Below are positions 9,527 through 16,802 of a stretch of 64,000 nt of DNA, in pieces (the stretch's first letter is position 1; each line of letters starts with the position of its first letter). Below the pieces are notes generated by a model. That model was not told the origin of the DNA. It saw nothing but the letters and a program-made list of their open reading frames with translations, and did not search any database. This DNA is from Arcobacter porcinus (GTDB lineage Bacteria; Campylobacterota; Campylobacteria; Campylobacterales; Arcobacteraceae), in contig NZ_CP036246.2 in NCBI RefSeq assembly GCF_004299785.2, forward strand, positions 1,798,001 through 1,862,000. The letters run 5' to 3'. Made by a program: the position numbers and the translations under genes.

Positions 9527-9559
9527 ATAACCTGTAGAGGATTAACCTCTACAAGTTAT
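9527..9559. repeat. Inverted repeat, 14-bp arms with 5-base loop
   Basis: The arms ATAACCTGTAGAGG and CCTCTACAAGTTAT pair along all 14 positions with one G-T wobble around the loop ATTAA. It lies in the 250-bp gap between hsdM and the composite transposon. No T-run follows on either strand, so it is not a textbook terminator. It could be a terminator of a lost gene, a regulator site or an old recombination site. Confidence 0.5.
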
Positions 9560-9625
9560 GCAAATATTATATTTAGTATGTTTATATTAATTGAATTAAT
9601 TGTCAATATTTTTATTTCTTATAAA

Positions 9626-11177
9626 CTTAACTTTCGCACGTTAAATTGATTAAAATTGTAGCTAAATATCCCTAAATAATTACTTCTATATGTAATAATC
9701 TCATTCTTGTTGACATCAACTTGATTTGCTTGGTTTTTCTGTTTTAAATTCTTTACAAATCCCTTAAATAGGAACTTTTAGATATAATATCTATTATATT
9801 AAAGGGTAAGAATGCAGATAGAATCTAAGATAATCGGTATCATAAACGACAAACTAAAGAATCCAATTTATGAAACATTGCGACTATTAAATATGAAAAC
9901 GATTTTAACAAAGAGCAATTTTTCTAAAAAAGAGGGAGTTGCTGTTCATATGGTTGTATTACACTTTGTATATATGCTAGTTATGAATAAAAAAATATCA
10001 ACTTTTATGGATCAGAGTAATGATAGCTTTAAAAAAGATGTCTATTACAGACTACTTGCTAATGCTCACTACAACTGGAGAAAACTATTATCACTTAGTT
10101 CTTTAAAGATTTTATCACTGCTTCATAAAGTACAAGATGCAAAGCTAGTAAGAGTTCTTATACTTTATGATACTGTTGAAGATAAAGTTGGTAAAAATAT
10201 AGAGGGAAGTTGTGACAACCTTTGGAGCAATAAAGCAAAGAGAAAAATCAGAGGTGTAAATGTTGTATCACTAAACTATAGTGATGGTTATTCAAATTTT
10301 ATGTTGGACTTTGCAATTGCTATGAATAATTATGCAAGGGTAAAGATAGAAGAGTTTACAAATATTATTGATCATCGAACCAATGCACATAAGCGAAGAT
10401 TGGAAAGCTTAAAAGGGAAATCACAAATTGCTATAGAGATGATTAAAAGAGCAGTAGCTAGTGGTATATATGCAGATTATCTGCTTGTGGATAGTTGGTA
10501 TTCTAAACCTGTGTTTATAGAAACAATGAATGAGCTAGGATTGCAAGTTATTTCAAGAATGGTAAACAATGATAGAATCTGGAACTTCACAGGGGAGAAA
10601 AAAACTCTTGATGGTATCTATAACAAGTTTAAAAAGCTTAAAACTATTAAGATGGGTCAATATGGCAAAAAGATAAAGTTTGAATACTTCGGGGTCATAG
10701 TTGAACATAAAAAAGCAGGAAAATTAAAAATTGTTTTTATAAAAACCAAAGAGAATCTCATCCCTATTGTATCTACAAACTTAGACTTGAGTGATGAAGA
10801 AATTATCGATATTTACAAACGACGATGGGATATAGAACAAGGGTATAAAGAACTTCGTGAACACTTTGGGTTTGGTAAAGAAGAAAATCGAATTTATGAA
10901 GCACTTATTGCTCGCATAACACTCTCATTTTTTACATACAATGTTGTTAGCTATATAAATCGTATCAGTAATGAACCAAAAACTATTGGTGGATTGTTTA
11001 AAGATCTAGAATGTGAACTTCACACCTTGGCAATTGCTATGCAAGCATTTTTAGCTATTTTAGATGAGATTGCAAAAATTGAAGAAGTTGTCAATAGAAA
11101 TGAGGATTTTACAGCAATAATCGATCTATTAAGAGATGTGACTGGAAAACTACTTGGTTTTAGGTGCGAAAGTTAAG
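9626..11177 (+). mobile_element. IS4-like element, copy 1 (left end of composite)
   Basis: This is a 1552-bp insertion sequence with imperfect terminal repeats (CTTAACTTTCGCAC at 9626-9639; the complement at 11164-11177) and one intact transposase gene. Its coding part is essentially identical to copies 2 and 3. Its 186-bp leader, however, differs from theirs at many positions and is 11 bp shorter, so it is a mosaic or a sister isoform. Confidence 0.85.
9812..11176 (+). CDS. IS4-like DDE transposase, copy 1 (intact)
   Basis: A 454-residue DDE transposase that cuts and joins the IS ends. Likely catalytic residues are Asp120 (in LILYDTVEDK), Asp227 (LLVDSWYS) and Glu342, the last inside a YREK-like signature Y335-x2-R338-x3-E342. 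The ATG follows AAAGGGTAAGA, a strong ribosome site, and a TATAAT-like box precedes it. The stop codon lies inside the right terminal repeat. The protein is identical to that of copy 3. The IS4 superfamily call is from the signature; a subgroup is not assigned. Confidence 0.88.
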   Translation: MQIESKIIGIINDKLKNPIYETLRLLNMKTILTKSNFSKKEGVAVHMVVLHFVYMLVMNKKISTFMDQSNDSFKKDVYYRLLANAHYNWRKLLSLSSLKILSLLHKVQDAKLVRVLILYDTVEDKVGKNIEGSCDNLWSNKAKRKIRGVNVVSLNYSDGYSNFMLDFAIAMNNYARVKIEEFTNIIDHRTNAHKRRLESLKGKSQIAIEMIKRAVASGIYADYLLVDSWYSKPVFIETMNELGLQVISRMVNNDRIWNFTGEKKTLDGIYNKFKKLKTIKMGQYGKKIKFEYFGVIVEHKKAGKLKIVFIKTKENLIPIVSTNLDLSDEEIIDIYKRRWDIEQGYKELREHFGFGKEENRIYEALIARITLSFFTYNVVSYINRISNEPKTIGGLFKDLECELHTLAIAMQAFLAILDEIAKIEEVVNRNEDFTAIIDLLRDVTGKLLGFRCES

Positions 11178-11257
11178 AAGGTAATTTTATAATATGTTTG
11201 CTAATAAGATATTAATGATGAATATTTTTTAATAAGTAGATAATGATTTGTTAATAC

Positions 11258-12046
11258 TTAATAACTATTAAATATCCTCTTGGCTAATTTAACAAATTCT
11301 TCAACTTCTGCAAGTTTATTTGACCAGTCAACAATTTCTAAGCCAAGATATTCATTATGTGCTAATTGTAAGATTTCTGCATTCGTGCCTGATAATTGGG
11401 GCAATAACCATTGTGCAGCTTGGCTTTTACCAATAATTTGACCACTTTCTCGGCTGAATAATATACGTGCTAATGTCAAAATGATATTTCGTTCATCGCC
11501 AATTAAATCTTTTGGTTCTTGCCATATCTGTAAGGTTTCTTCAAATGTTCTGAATAAATCTTCTATCGGAATAATTGGCAATAGGTTTTGTGCTGATTCT
11601 CCTATTAAGGCAACGCCTTTATTTCTAACTTTTGATAATAAAATCACAAGATCAATATCATATTCACTCTTCCCATATTGCCCTGCGATCATTTCATCAC
11701 GTAACCATTCTCCAAATTGTAATTCACGTTTAGGAGGAAAATTCCATGGAATTATTTCTGAATAAATAACTATCGTTACCTCAAGTGCCCTATATATTTT
11801 AGAACTCAAGGGATAAGCAGATATTTCTAATAATCCTTTCATTAGAAATGCACGATCATTAAACGACAAGGGTTGTTTAATTACTACCAAAAAGTCTATA
11901 TCACTGTAAGGTTGTAATCCATCTTCTACTGCTGAACCATATAAATATACAGCTAATAAATTATCTAACAAACATTGAGAAATAAATGTCTGCACTTTTT
12001 GTACTTGTTGCTGCTCAATTTCATTTAAATTAAGTATTGAATACAT
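11258..12046 (-). CDS. AadA-like aminoglycoside nucleotidyltransferase, ANT(3'')/ANT(9) type
   Basis: This 262-residue enzyme matches the whole length of the AadA family. AadA enzymes adenylylate streptomycin and spectinomycin in the cytoplasm. Key features are the LYGSAVEDGLQPYSDIDFLV nucleotidyltransferase motif (35-54; Gly37, Ser38, Asp49, Asp51), the catalytic-base region LEVTIV (Glu89), IIPWNFPPKRELQFGEW, and a C-terminal GDERNIILTLARI helix. It is clearly not one of the common integron aadA genes: many positions differ, and there is no attC site or integron gene nearby. It lies between IS copies 1 and 2, antisense to both transposases. Resistance is inferred from family; the drug range needs testing. 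Confidence 0.85.
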   Translation of the reverse strand: MYSILNLNEIEQQQVQKVQTFISQCLLDNLLAVYLYGSAVEDGLQPYSDIDFLVVIKQPLSFNDRAFLMKGLLEISAYPLSSKIYRALEVTIVIYSEIIPWNFPPKRELQFGEWLRDEMIAGQYGKSEYDIDLVILLSKVRNKGVALIGESAQNLLPIIPIEDLFRTFEETLQIWQEPKDLIGDERNIILTLARILFSRESGQIIGKSQAAQWLLPQLSGTNAEILQLAHNEYLGLEIVDWSNKLAEVEEFVKLAKRIFNSY

Positions 12047-13766
12047 AAATGATCAACTCTTAATATTACAAAAATATTTTGATAAACTTGTAAGTTGTAA
12101 TTTTGAATTAGATTTTTTAATATATAGTATTAAAGCATTATATAATATAACATTAGAACGAATGTCTGAATATCCTATATTAATAGTTGCTAAATGATCA
12201 ATAATTTCTTTATCCTTTATAATAAATCAGTAACGATATTATTTTTATTCTTAGTCTTGACTTATTTTACTTAACTTTCGCACGTTAAGTTGATTAAAAT
12301 TGTAGCTAAATCTCCCTAAAATATTACTGCTATAGGTAATAATATTATCCTTGTTGACATAAAAATAATTTAGTTGTTTTTCTATGATATTTTTCTATTT
12401 TGAACTCTCAATAAATCCCTTAAATAGGTATTTTAGCTATAATATCTATTATATTAAAGGGTAAGAATGCAGATAGAATCTAAGATAATCGGTATCATAA
12501 ACGACAAACTAAAGAATCCAATTTATGAAACATTGCGACTATTAAATATGAAAACGATTTTAACAAAGAGCAATTTTTCTAAAAAAGAGGGAGTTGCTGT
12601 TCATATGGTTGTATTACACTTTGTATATATGCTAGTTATGAATAAAAAAATATCAACTTTTATGGATCAGAGTAATGATAGCTTTAAAAAAGATGTCTAT
12701 TACAGACTACTTGCTAATGCTCACTACAACTGGAGAAAACTATTATCACTTAGTTCTTTAAAGATTTTATCACTGCTTCATAAAGTACAAGATGCAAAGC
12801 TAGTAAGAGTTCTTATACTTTATGATACTGTTGAAGATAAAGTTGGTAAAAATATAGAGGGAAGTTGTGACAACCTTTGGAGCAATAAAGCAAAGAGAAA
12901 AATCAGAGGTGTAAATGTTGTATCACTAAACTATAGTGATGGTTATTCAAATTTTATGTTGGACTTTGCAATTGCTATGAATAATTATGCAAGGGTAAAG
13001 ATAGAAGAGTTTACAAATATTATTGATCATCGAACCAATGCACATAAGCGAAGATTGGAAAGCTTAAAAGGGAAATCACAAATTGCTATAGAGATGATTA
13101 AAAGAGCAGTAGCTAGTGGTATATATGCAGATTATCTGCTTGTGGATAGTTGGTATTCTAAACCTGTGTTTATAGAAACAATGAATGAGCTAGGATTGCA
13201 AGTTATTTCAAGAATGGTAAACAATGATAGAATCTGGAACTTCACAGGGGAGAAAAAAACTCTTGATGGTATCTATAACAAGTTTAAAAAGCTTAAAACT
13301 ATTAAGATGGGTCAATATGGCAAAAAGATAAAGTTTGAATACTTCGGGGTCATAGTTGAACATAAAAAAGCAGGAAAATTAAAAATTGTTTTTATAAAAA
13401 CCAAAGAGAATCTCATCCCTATTGTATCTACAAACTTAGACTTGAGTGATGAAGAAATTATCGATATTTACAAACGACGATGGGATATAGAACAAGGGTA
13501 TAAAGAACTTCGTGAACACTTTGGGTTTGGTAAAGAAGAAAATCGAATTTATGAAGCACTTATTGCTCGCATAACACTCTCATTTTTTACATACAATGTT
13601 GTTAGCTATATAAATCGTATCAGTAATGAACCAAAAACTATTGGTGGATTGTTTAAAGATCTAGAATGTGAACTTCACACCTTGGCAATTGCTATGCATG
13701 ATCTGGCTACACTAAATAGGACATAGAAAATAACTATGTTAAAATTAGTGAAATCGGAGAATAAAA

Positions 13767-14060
13767 ATGAGAAAAAGTAATTACTCACAAGAGTTTAGAG
13801 AATCAACAATAAAGTTTTGTATTGATAATAGTGATAGATCAATTTCAAGTATAGCAAGAGATTTAGGACTAAATAAAGGAACTTTAGCTTTATGGGTAAA
13901 TGAGTACAAAGCTAAAAATAATTTACTACCTGTAAATGATTTAAAAAATGAGACTCTAGAGCAAGAGAATAAAAGACTAAAAAAAGAACTTGCAATTTTA
14001 AAACAAGAAAAAGAGATATTAAAAAAGGCAGCAGCATACTTTGCAAAAGAAACTCTGTAA
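13767..14060 (+). CDS. IS3-family transposase OrfA
   Basis: A 97-residue helix-turn-helix protein: [19 protein letters not shown] begins the DNA-binding domain, followed by a leucine-zipper-like helix rich in Lys, Glu and Leu (about 63-90), as in IS3 OrfA proteins. OrfA binds the IS ends and regulates transposition. Near its end the slippery heptamer A-AAA-AAG (14021-14027) lies in the correct frame for a -1 shift into orfB. Confidence 0.9.
   Translation: MRKSNYSQEFRESTIKFCIDNSDRSISSIARDLGLNKGTLALWVNEYKAKNNLLPVNDLKNETLEQENKRLKKELAILKQEKEILKKAAAYFAKETL
14021..14027 (+). promoter_or_regulatory. Programmed -1 ribosomal frameshift site (A AAA AAG)
   Basis: The heptamer is read in the orfA frame as A-AAA-AAG, the classic slippery sequence of IS3-family elements. 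After a -1 slip the frame is open without stops into orfB (...[13 protein letters not shown]...), giving an OrfAB fusion that is the true transposase. Confidence 0.8.
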
Positions 14061-14107
14061 AGTATGCATGGATAAAAGAACACTCAAAGAGTTTTAATGT
14101 ACAACTT

Positions 14108-14935
14108 ATGTGTAAACTATTTAAAGTTAGTAGAAGTTGTTACTACAACTGGATTGACAAAGGTTGTATTGTAAATAAAATTGATAAAGAGCTAAATGAA
14201 CTTGTAAAAAACATTTTTGAACAAGCAAGAGCAACTTATGGAACAAGAAGATTGAAAGAGGTTTTAAAACAAAGATATGGTCTTATAGTTTCAAGAAGGA
14301 AACTTCAAAGAACTCTGAAATATTTAAATCTAAAAGTAAAAATGAAACGAAGATTTAAAGTAATTACAACAACATCAAATCATACTCTACCAATTGCACC
14401 AAATCATCTAAATAGAGATTTTTATAGCTCACAAATAGATAAAGTTTATGTTGGAGACATTACATATATTCCAACAAATGAGGGATGGTTATATTTGGCT
14501 GTTGTAATCGATATTTACTCAAGAAAAGTTGTTGGATGGTCTATGAATTATAGTTTAAAAACTTCACTTGTTAATGATGCACTATTAATGGCATTAAAAA
14601 GAAGAAATCCTTCTAAAGGACTAATTTATCATACTGATAGAGGAAGTCAGTATGCCTCTTATGAACATAAAAATCTTTTAGAAAAATATGGGATAGTTCA
14701 AAGTATGAGTAGAAAAGGAGATTGCTGGGATAATGCAGTTGCAGAGAGTTTTTTTCATTCTCTAAAAACTGAATTAATTCATCATGAAAAGTTTTTAACA
14801 CGCTCACAAGCAAATGAAAAAATATTTGAATATATAGAGATTTTTTACAATAGACAAAGATTACATTCATCAAATGGATATATGTCTCCAAGTGAATTTG
14901 AAGATAAAATGTTACGTTTAGAAATGGTTAGTTAA
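14108..14935 (+). CDS. IS3-family transposase OrfB (rve integrase core)
   Basis: A 275-residue catalytic half with the integrase core: [10 protein letters not shown] (first Asp), [12 protein letters not shown] (second Asp) and [17 protein letters not shown] (Glu), the D,D(35)E triad. An HTH_21-type region ([19 protein letters not shown]) precedes it. The ATG at 14108 is the first in the frame, but coding similarity extends upstream to the frameshift site. The protein is therefore probably made mainly as an OrfAB fusion. Confidence 0.9.
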   Translation: MCKLFKVSRSCYYNWIDKGCIVNKIDKELNELVKNIFEQARATYGTRRLKEVLKQRYGLIVSRRKLQRTLKYLNLKVKMKRRFKVITTTSNHTLPIAPNHLNRDFYSSQIDKVYVGDITYIPTNEGWLYLAVVIDIYSRKVVGWSMNYSLKTSLVNDALLMALKRRNPSKGLIYHTDRGSQYASYEHKNLLEKYGIVQSMSRKGDCWDNAVAESFFHSLKTELIHHEKFLTRSQANEKIFEYIEIFYNRQRLHSSNGYMSPSEFEDKMLRLEMVS

Positions 14936-15139
14936 ATTATAAATTTTTTGTCCTATAAAGTGTTGACAGATCAGCAAGCATTTTTAGCTATTTTAGATGA
15001 GATTGCAAAAATTGAAGAAGTTGTCAATAGAAATGAGGATTTTACAGCAATAATCGATCTATTAAGAGATGTGACTGGAAAACTACTTGGTTTTAGGTGC
15101 GAAAGTTAAGTAAGATTAGCAAAAAGGGATTAAAAAACA

Positions 15140-15376
15140 ATGACAAAAGAAGAAATGAAAAATTATGCAATTAAAACAATTGAAAATATGGAAGATTTAC
15201 GAGATGATTTGGCAAGGATTAATCTTAGTTCAAAGTTAGATATTTTAAATGAAAATTTAAGAAAAATTATTGATGAAAAAACAATTGATCAAAAAGAGTT
15301 TTTTTATTTAATCGAAGATTTACGGGATACGATAATTGATTTTCATTCATACATTTTTAGTGAGTTACCAAACTAG
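15140..15376 (+). CDS. Hypothetical small helical protein in plasmid remnant
   Basis: A 78-residue frame with an AAAAAGGGATT ribosome site 10-20 bases before the ATG. The product is acidic and appears entirely alpha-helical, with no recognised motif. It lies directly after IS copy 2 and ahead of the promoter-palindrome-mob stretch. It is therefore probably part of the same plasmid fragment, perhaps an accessory or addiction-type gene. No function can be assigned. Confidence 0.45.
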   Translation: MTKEEMKNYAIKTIENMEDLRDDLARINLSSKLDILNENLRKIIDEKTIDQKEFFYLIEDLRDTIIDFHSYIFSELPN

Positions 15377-15401
15377 GTAATTCATTTTAAGTGGTAAACT
15401 C

Positions 15402-15430
15402 TTGCCAAAATTTTAGCCTTGTGCTATAAT
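15402..15430 (+). promoter_or_regulatory. Sigma-70 promoter, TTGCCA-17-TATAAT with extended -10
   Basis: TTGCCA at 15402-15407, a 17-base spacer and TATAAT at 15425-15430, preceded by TGC (extended -10). Unlike typical host promoters it has a good -35 box. It points at the palindrome and the truncated mob-like gene. Confidence 0.65.
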
Positions 15431-15451
15431 TTTCAACTAGCTCTCCGTTAG

Positions 15452-15477
15452 GGGTGCTATGTTGCAACATAGCACCC
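15452..15477. repeat. Perfect 26-bp palindrome, possible oriT or operator
   Basis: GGGTGCTATGTTG is followed directly by its reverse complement with no spacer. It starts about 15 bases after the expected transcription start of the promoter at 15402 and lies 80 bp before the mob-like gene. A smaller hairpin, TGGCT...AGCCA, follows near 15495-15520. The position is typical of either an origin of transfer next to a relaxase gene or a repressor-binding site. Confidence 0.6.
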
Positions 15478-15557
15478 TAAAGAGTGCGATGTTGTTTTGG
15501 CTGATGGGGACAAGCCACCACCAACCAAAATCTCCAGTTAAAAAGGAAAATTATTAT

Positions 15558-15827
15558 ATGCGAAAAGGAACTTTTTCTGTACAAACTGCAACTGCATTTT
15601 CAAGCAAACATAACTCAAGAGAATTAGCCCCAAAATATTTAGTTGATAGTTCTGCAAAAAACTATTATGAACTTATAAAAAAAGATGAAGATTTTATACA
15701 AGAAGCACAAGTAATTTACAAAGAAAAAATTAGACAAACTATGCAAAAAAAACAAGTTGAAAATTTAGTACAAGAAACTATTTTAACTTTGCAACCACAC
15801 CAAGTAAATCTATTACCTTATTATTAA
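15558..15827 (+). pseudogene. Truncated plasmid mobilisation-like (relaxase N-terminus) gene
   Basis: The frame opens upstream, but the ATG at 15558 has an AAAGGAAAA site seven bases ahead and lies after the palindrome, so I start there. The 89-residue product (MRKGTFSVQTATAFSSKHNSR...) resembles, from memory, the start of Mob proteins on small Campylobacterota plasmids. It stops soon after a conserved QxHQVN-like stretch, where the pUB110-like sequence begins, as expected for a fusion junction. The family assignment is tentative. It carries no complete relaxase catalytic motif. Confidence 0.4.
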
Positions 15828-15857
15828 TTCAATTCGCTCATAATTAATCCTTTTTCT

Positions 15858-16802
15858 TATTACGCAAAATGGCCCGATTTAAGCACACCCTTTATTCCGT
15901 TAATGCGCCATGACAGCCATGATAATTACTAATACTAGGAGAAGTTAATAAATACGTAACCAACATGATTAACAATTATTAGAGGTCATCGTTCAAAATG
16001 GTATGCGTTTTGACACATCCACTATATATCCGTGTCGTTCTGTCCACTCCTGAATCCCATTCCAGAAATTCTCTAGCGATTCCAGAAGTTTCTCAGAGTC
16101 GGAAAGTTGACCAGACATTACGAACTGGCACAGATGGTCATAACCTGAAGGAAGATCTGATTGCTTAACTGCTTCAGTTAAGACCGAAGCGCTCGTCGTA
16201 TAACAGATGCGATGATGCAGACCAATCAACATGGCACCTGCCATTGCTACCTGTACAGTCAAGGATGGTAGAAATGTTGTCGGTCCTTGCACACGAATAT
16301 TACGCCATTTGCCTGCATATTCAAACAGCTCTTCTACGATAAGGGCACAAATCGCATCGTGGAACGTTTGGGCTTCTACCGATTTAGCAGTTTGATACAC
16401 TTTCTCTAAGTATCCACCTGAATCATAAATCGGCAAAATAGAGAAAAATTGACCATGTGTAAGCGGCCAATCTGATTCCACCTGAGATGCATAATCTAGT
16501 AGAATCTCTTCGCTATCAAAATTCACTTCCACCTTCCACTCACCGGTTGTCCATTCATGGCTGAACTCTGCTTCCTCTGTTGACATGACACACATCATCT
16601 CAATATCCGAATAGGGCCCATCAGTCTGACGACCAAGAGAGCCATAAACACCAATAGCCTTAACATCATCCCCATATTTATCCAATATTCGTTCCTTAAT
16701 TTCATGAACAATCTTCATTCTTTCTTCTCTAGTCATTATTATTGGTCCATTCACTATTCTCATTCCCTTTTCAGATAATTTTAGATTTGCTTTTCTAAAT
16801 AA
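15858..16802. other. pUB110-like segment carrying aadD
   Basis: Beyond aadD itself, the downstream stretch (GGCCCGATTTAAGCACACC, GCGCCATGACAGCCATGAT and so on, from about 15858) and the upstream stretch up to TTTTCTAAATAA (16802) match pUB110 sequence that I recall. This gives a transferred block of about 0.95 kb, cut on the right by IS copy 3 and on the left by the mob-like remnant. Exact borders need an alignment. Confidence 0.6.
15993..16754 (-). CDS. aadD: Kanamycin/tobramycin nucleotidyltransferase ANT(4')-Ia
   Basis: The enzyme transfers AMP to the 4'-hydroxyl of kanamycin, neomycin, tobramycin and related drugs. The sequence agrees along its length with the Staphylococcus plasmid pUB110 enzyme as I know it. 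It has Gly38-Ser39, metal ligands Asp50 and Glu52, and the catalytic base Glu145. Asp80 and Thr130 are the wild-type residues, not the thermostable D80Y/T130K forms. I chose the GTG start, which gives the canonical 253 residues and is spaced nine bases from AGGGA. An in-frame ATG at 16763 abuts that site. Codon use and G+C are clearly higher than in the neighbours. IS copy 3 begins 48 bp upstream of the GTG. Confidence 0.95.
   Translation of the reverse strand: MNGPIIMTREERMKIVHEIKERILDKYGDDVKAIGVYGSLGRQTDGPYSDIEMMCVMSTEEAEFSHEWTTGEWKVEVNFDSEEILLDYASQVESDWPLTHGQFFSILPIYDSGGYLEKVYQTAKSVEAQTFHDAICALIVEELFEYAGKWRNIRVQGPTTFLPSLTVQVAMAGAMLIGLHHRICYTTSASVLTEAVKQSDLPSGYDHLCQFVMSGQLSDSEKLLESLENFWNGIQEWTERHGYIVDVSKRIPF

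Larger units (their letters stand above)
13699..14973 (+). mobile_element. Complete IS3-family element nested in IS4-like copy 2
   Basis: This is a 1275-bp element starting TGATCTGGCTACACT and ending AGTGTTGACAGATCA; the two ends form an imperfect 25-bp inverted repeat with the family's TG...CA tips. The 3-bp target duplication GCA is visible at 13696-13698 and 14974-14976, and the pre-insertion sequence can be read from copies 1 and 3. It carries orfA and orfB with a frameshift signal, so it appears functional. Confidence 0.9.
12467..15109 (+). pseudogene. IS4-like transposase, copy 2, disrupted by IS3-family insertion
   Basis: The first 412 or so codons are the same as in copies 1 and 3. 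The frame then enters the left end of the IS3-family element and stops at 13726 after seven foreign residues. The missing C-terminal portion resumes at 14974 and ends at 15109. The DDE residues are all upstream of the break, so a truncated protein lacking about 40 C-terminal residues could be made, but it is probably inactive. Confidence 0.85.
12270..15110 (+). mobile_element. IS4-like element, copy 2, interrupted by an IS3-family element
   Basis: The terminal repeats lie at 12270-12283 and at 15097-15110. Removing the nested element and its duplicated GCA leaves 1563 bp, exactly the length of copy 3. The leader matches copy 3 closely and copy 1 poorly. The 7-bp flanks (TATTTTA left, TAAGATT right) do not match each other, so this copy shows no target duplication of its own. 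Confidence 0.85.

Noticed and set aside
9527-9559. dif/XerH recombination site
   Set aside because: The inverted repeat has a 5-base centre and arms unlike known dif or difH sequences.
11178-12269. Separate composite transposon formed by IS copies 1 and 2 around the aadA-like gene
   Set aside because: The outer flanks of that pair (TTATAAA and TAAGATT) do not match, so there is no sign that it moved independently to this place.
15459-15557. Upstream extension of the mob-like ORF from the ATG at 15459
   Set aside because: That ATG lies inside the 26-bp palindrome and has no ribosome site, and the extra residues look like translated non-coding DNA. The ATG at 15558 has an AAAGGAAAA site.
15111-16802. 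Separate composite transposon formed by IS copies 2 and 3 around aadD
   Set aside because: The left flank of copy 2 (TATTTTA) and the right flank of copy 3 (TTATAAA) do not match. Only the ends of the whole three-copy unit share a duplication.
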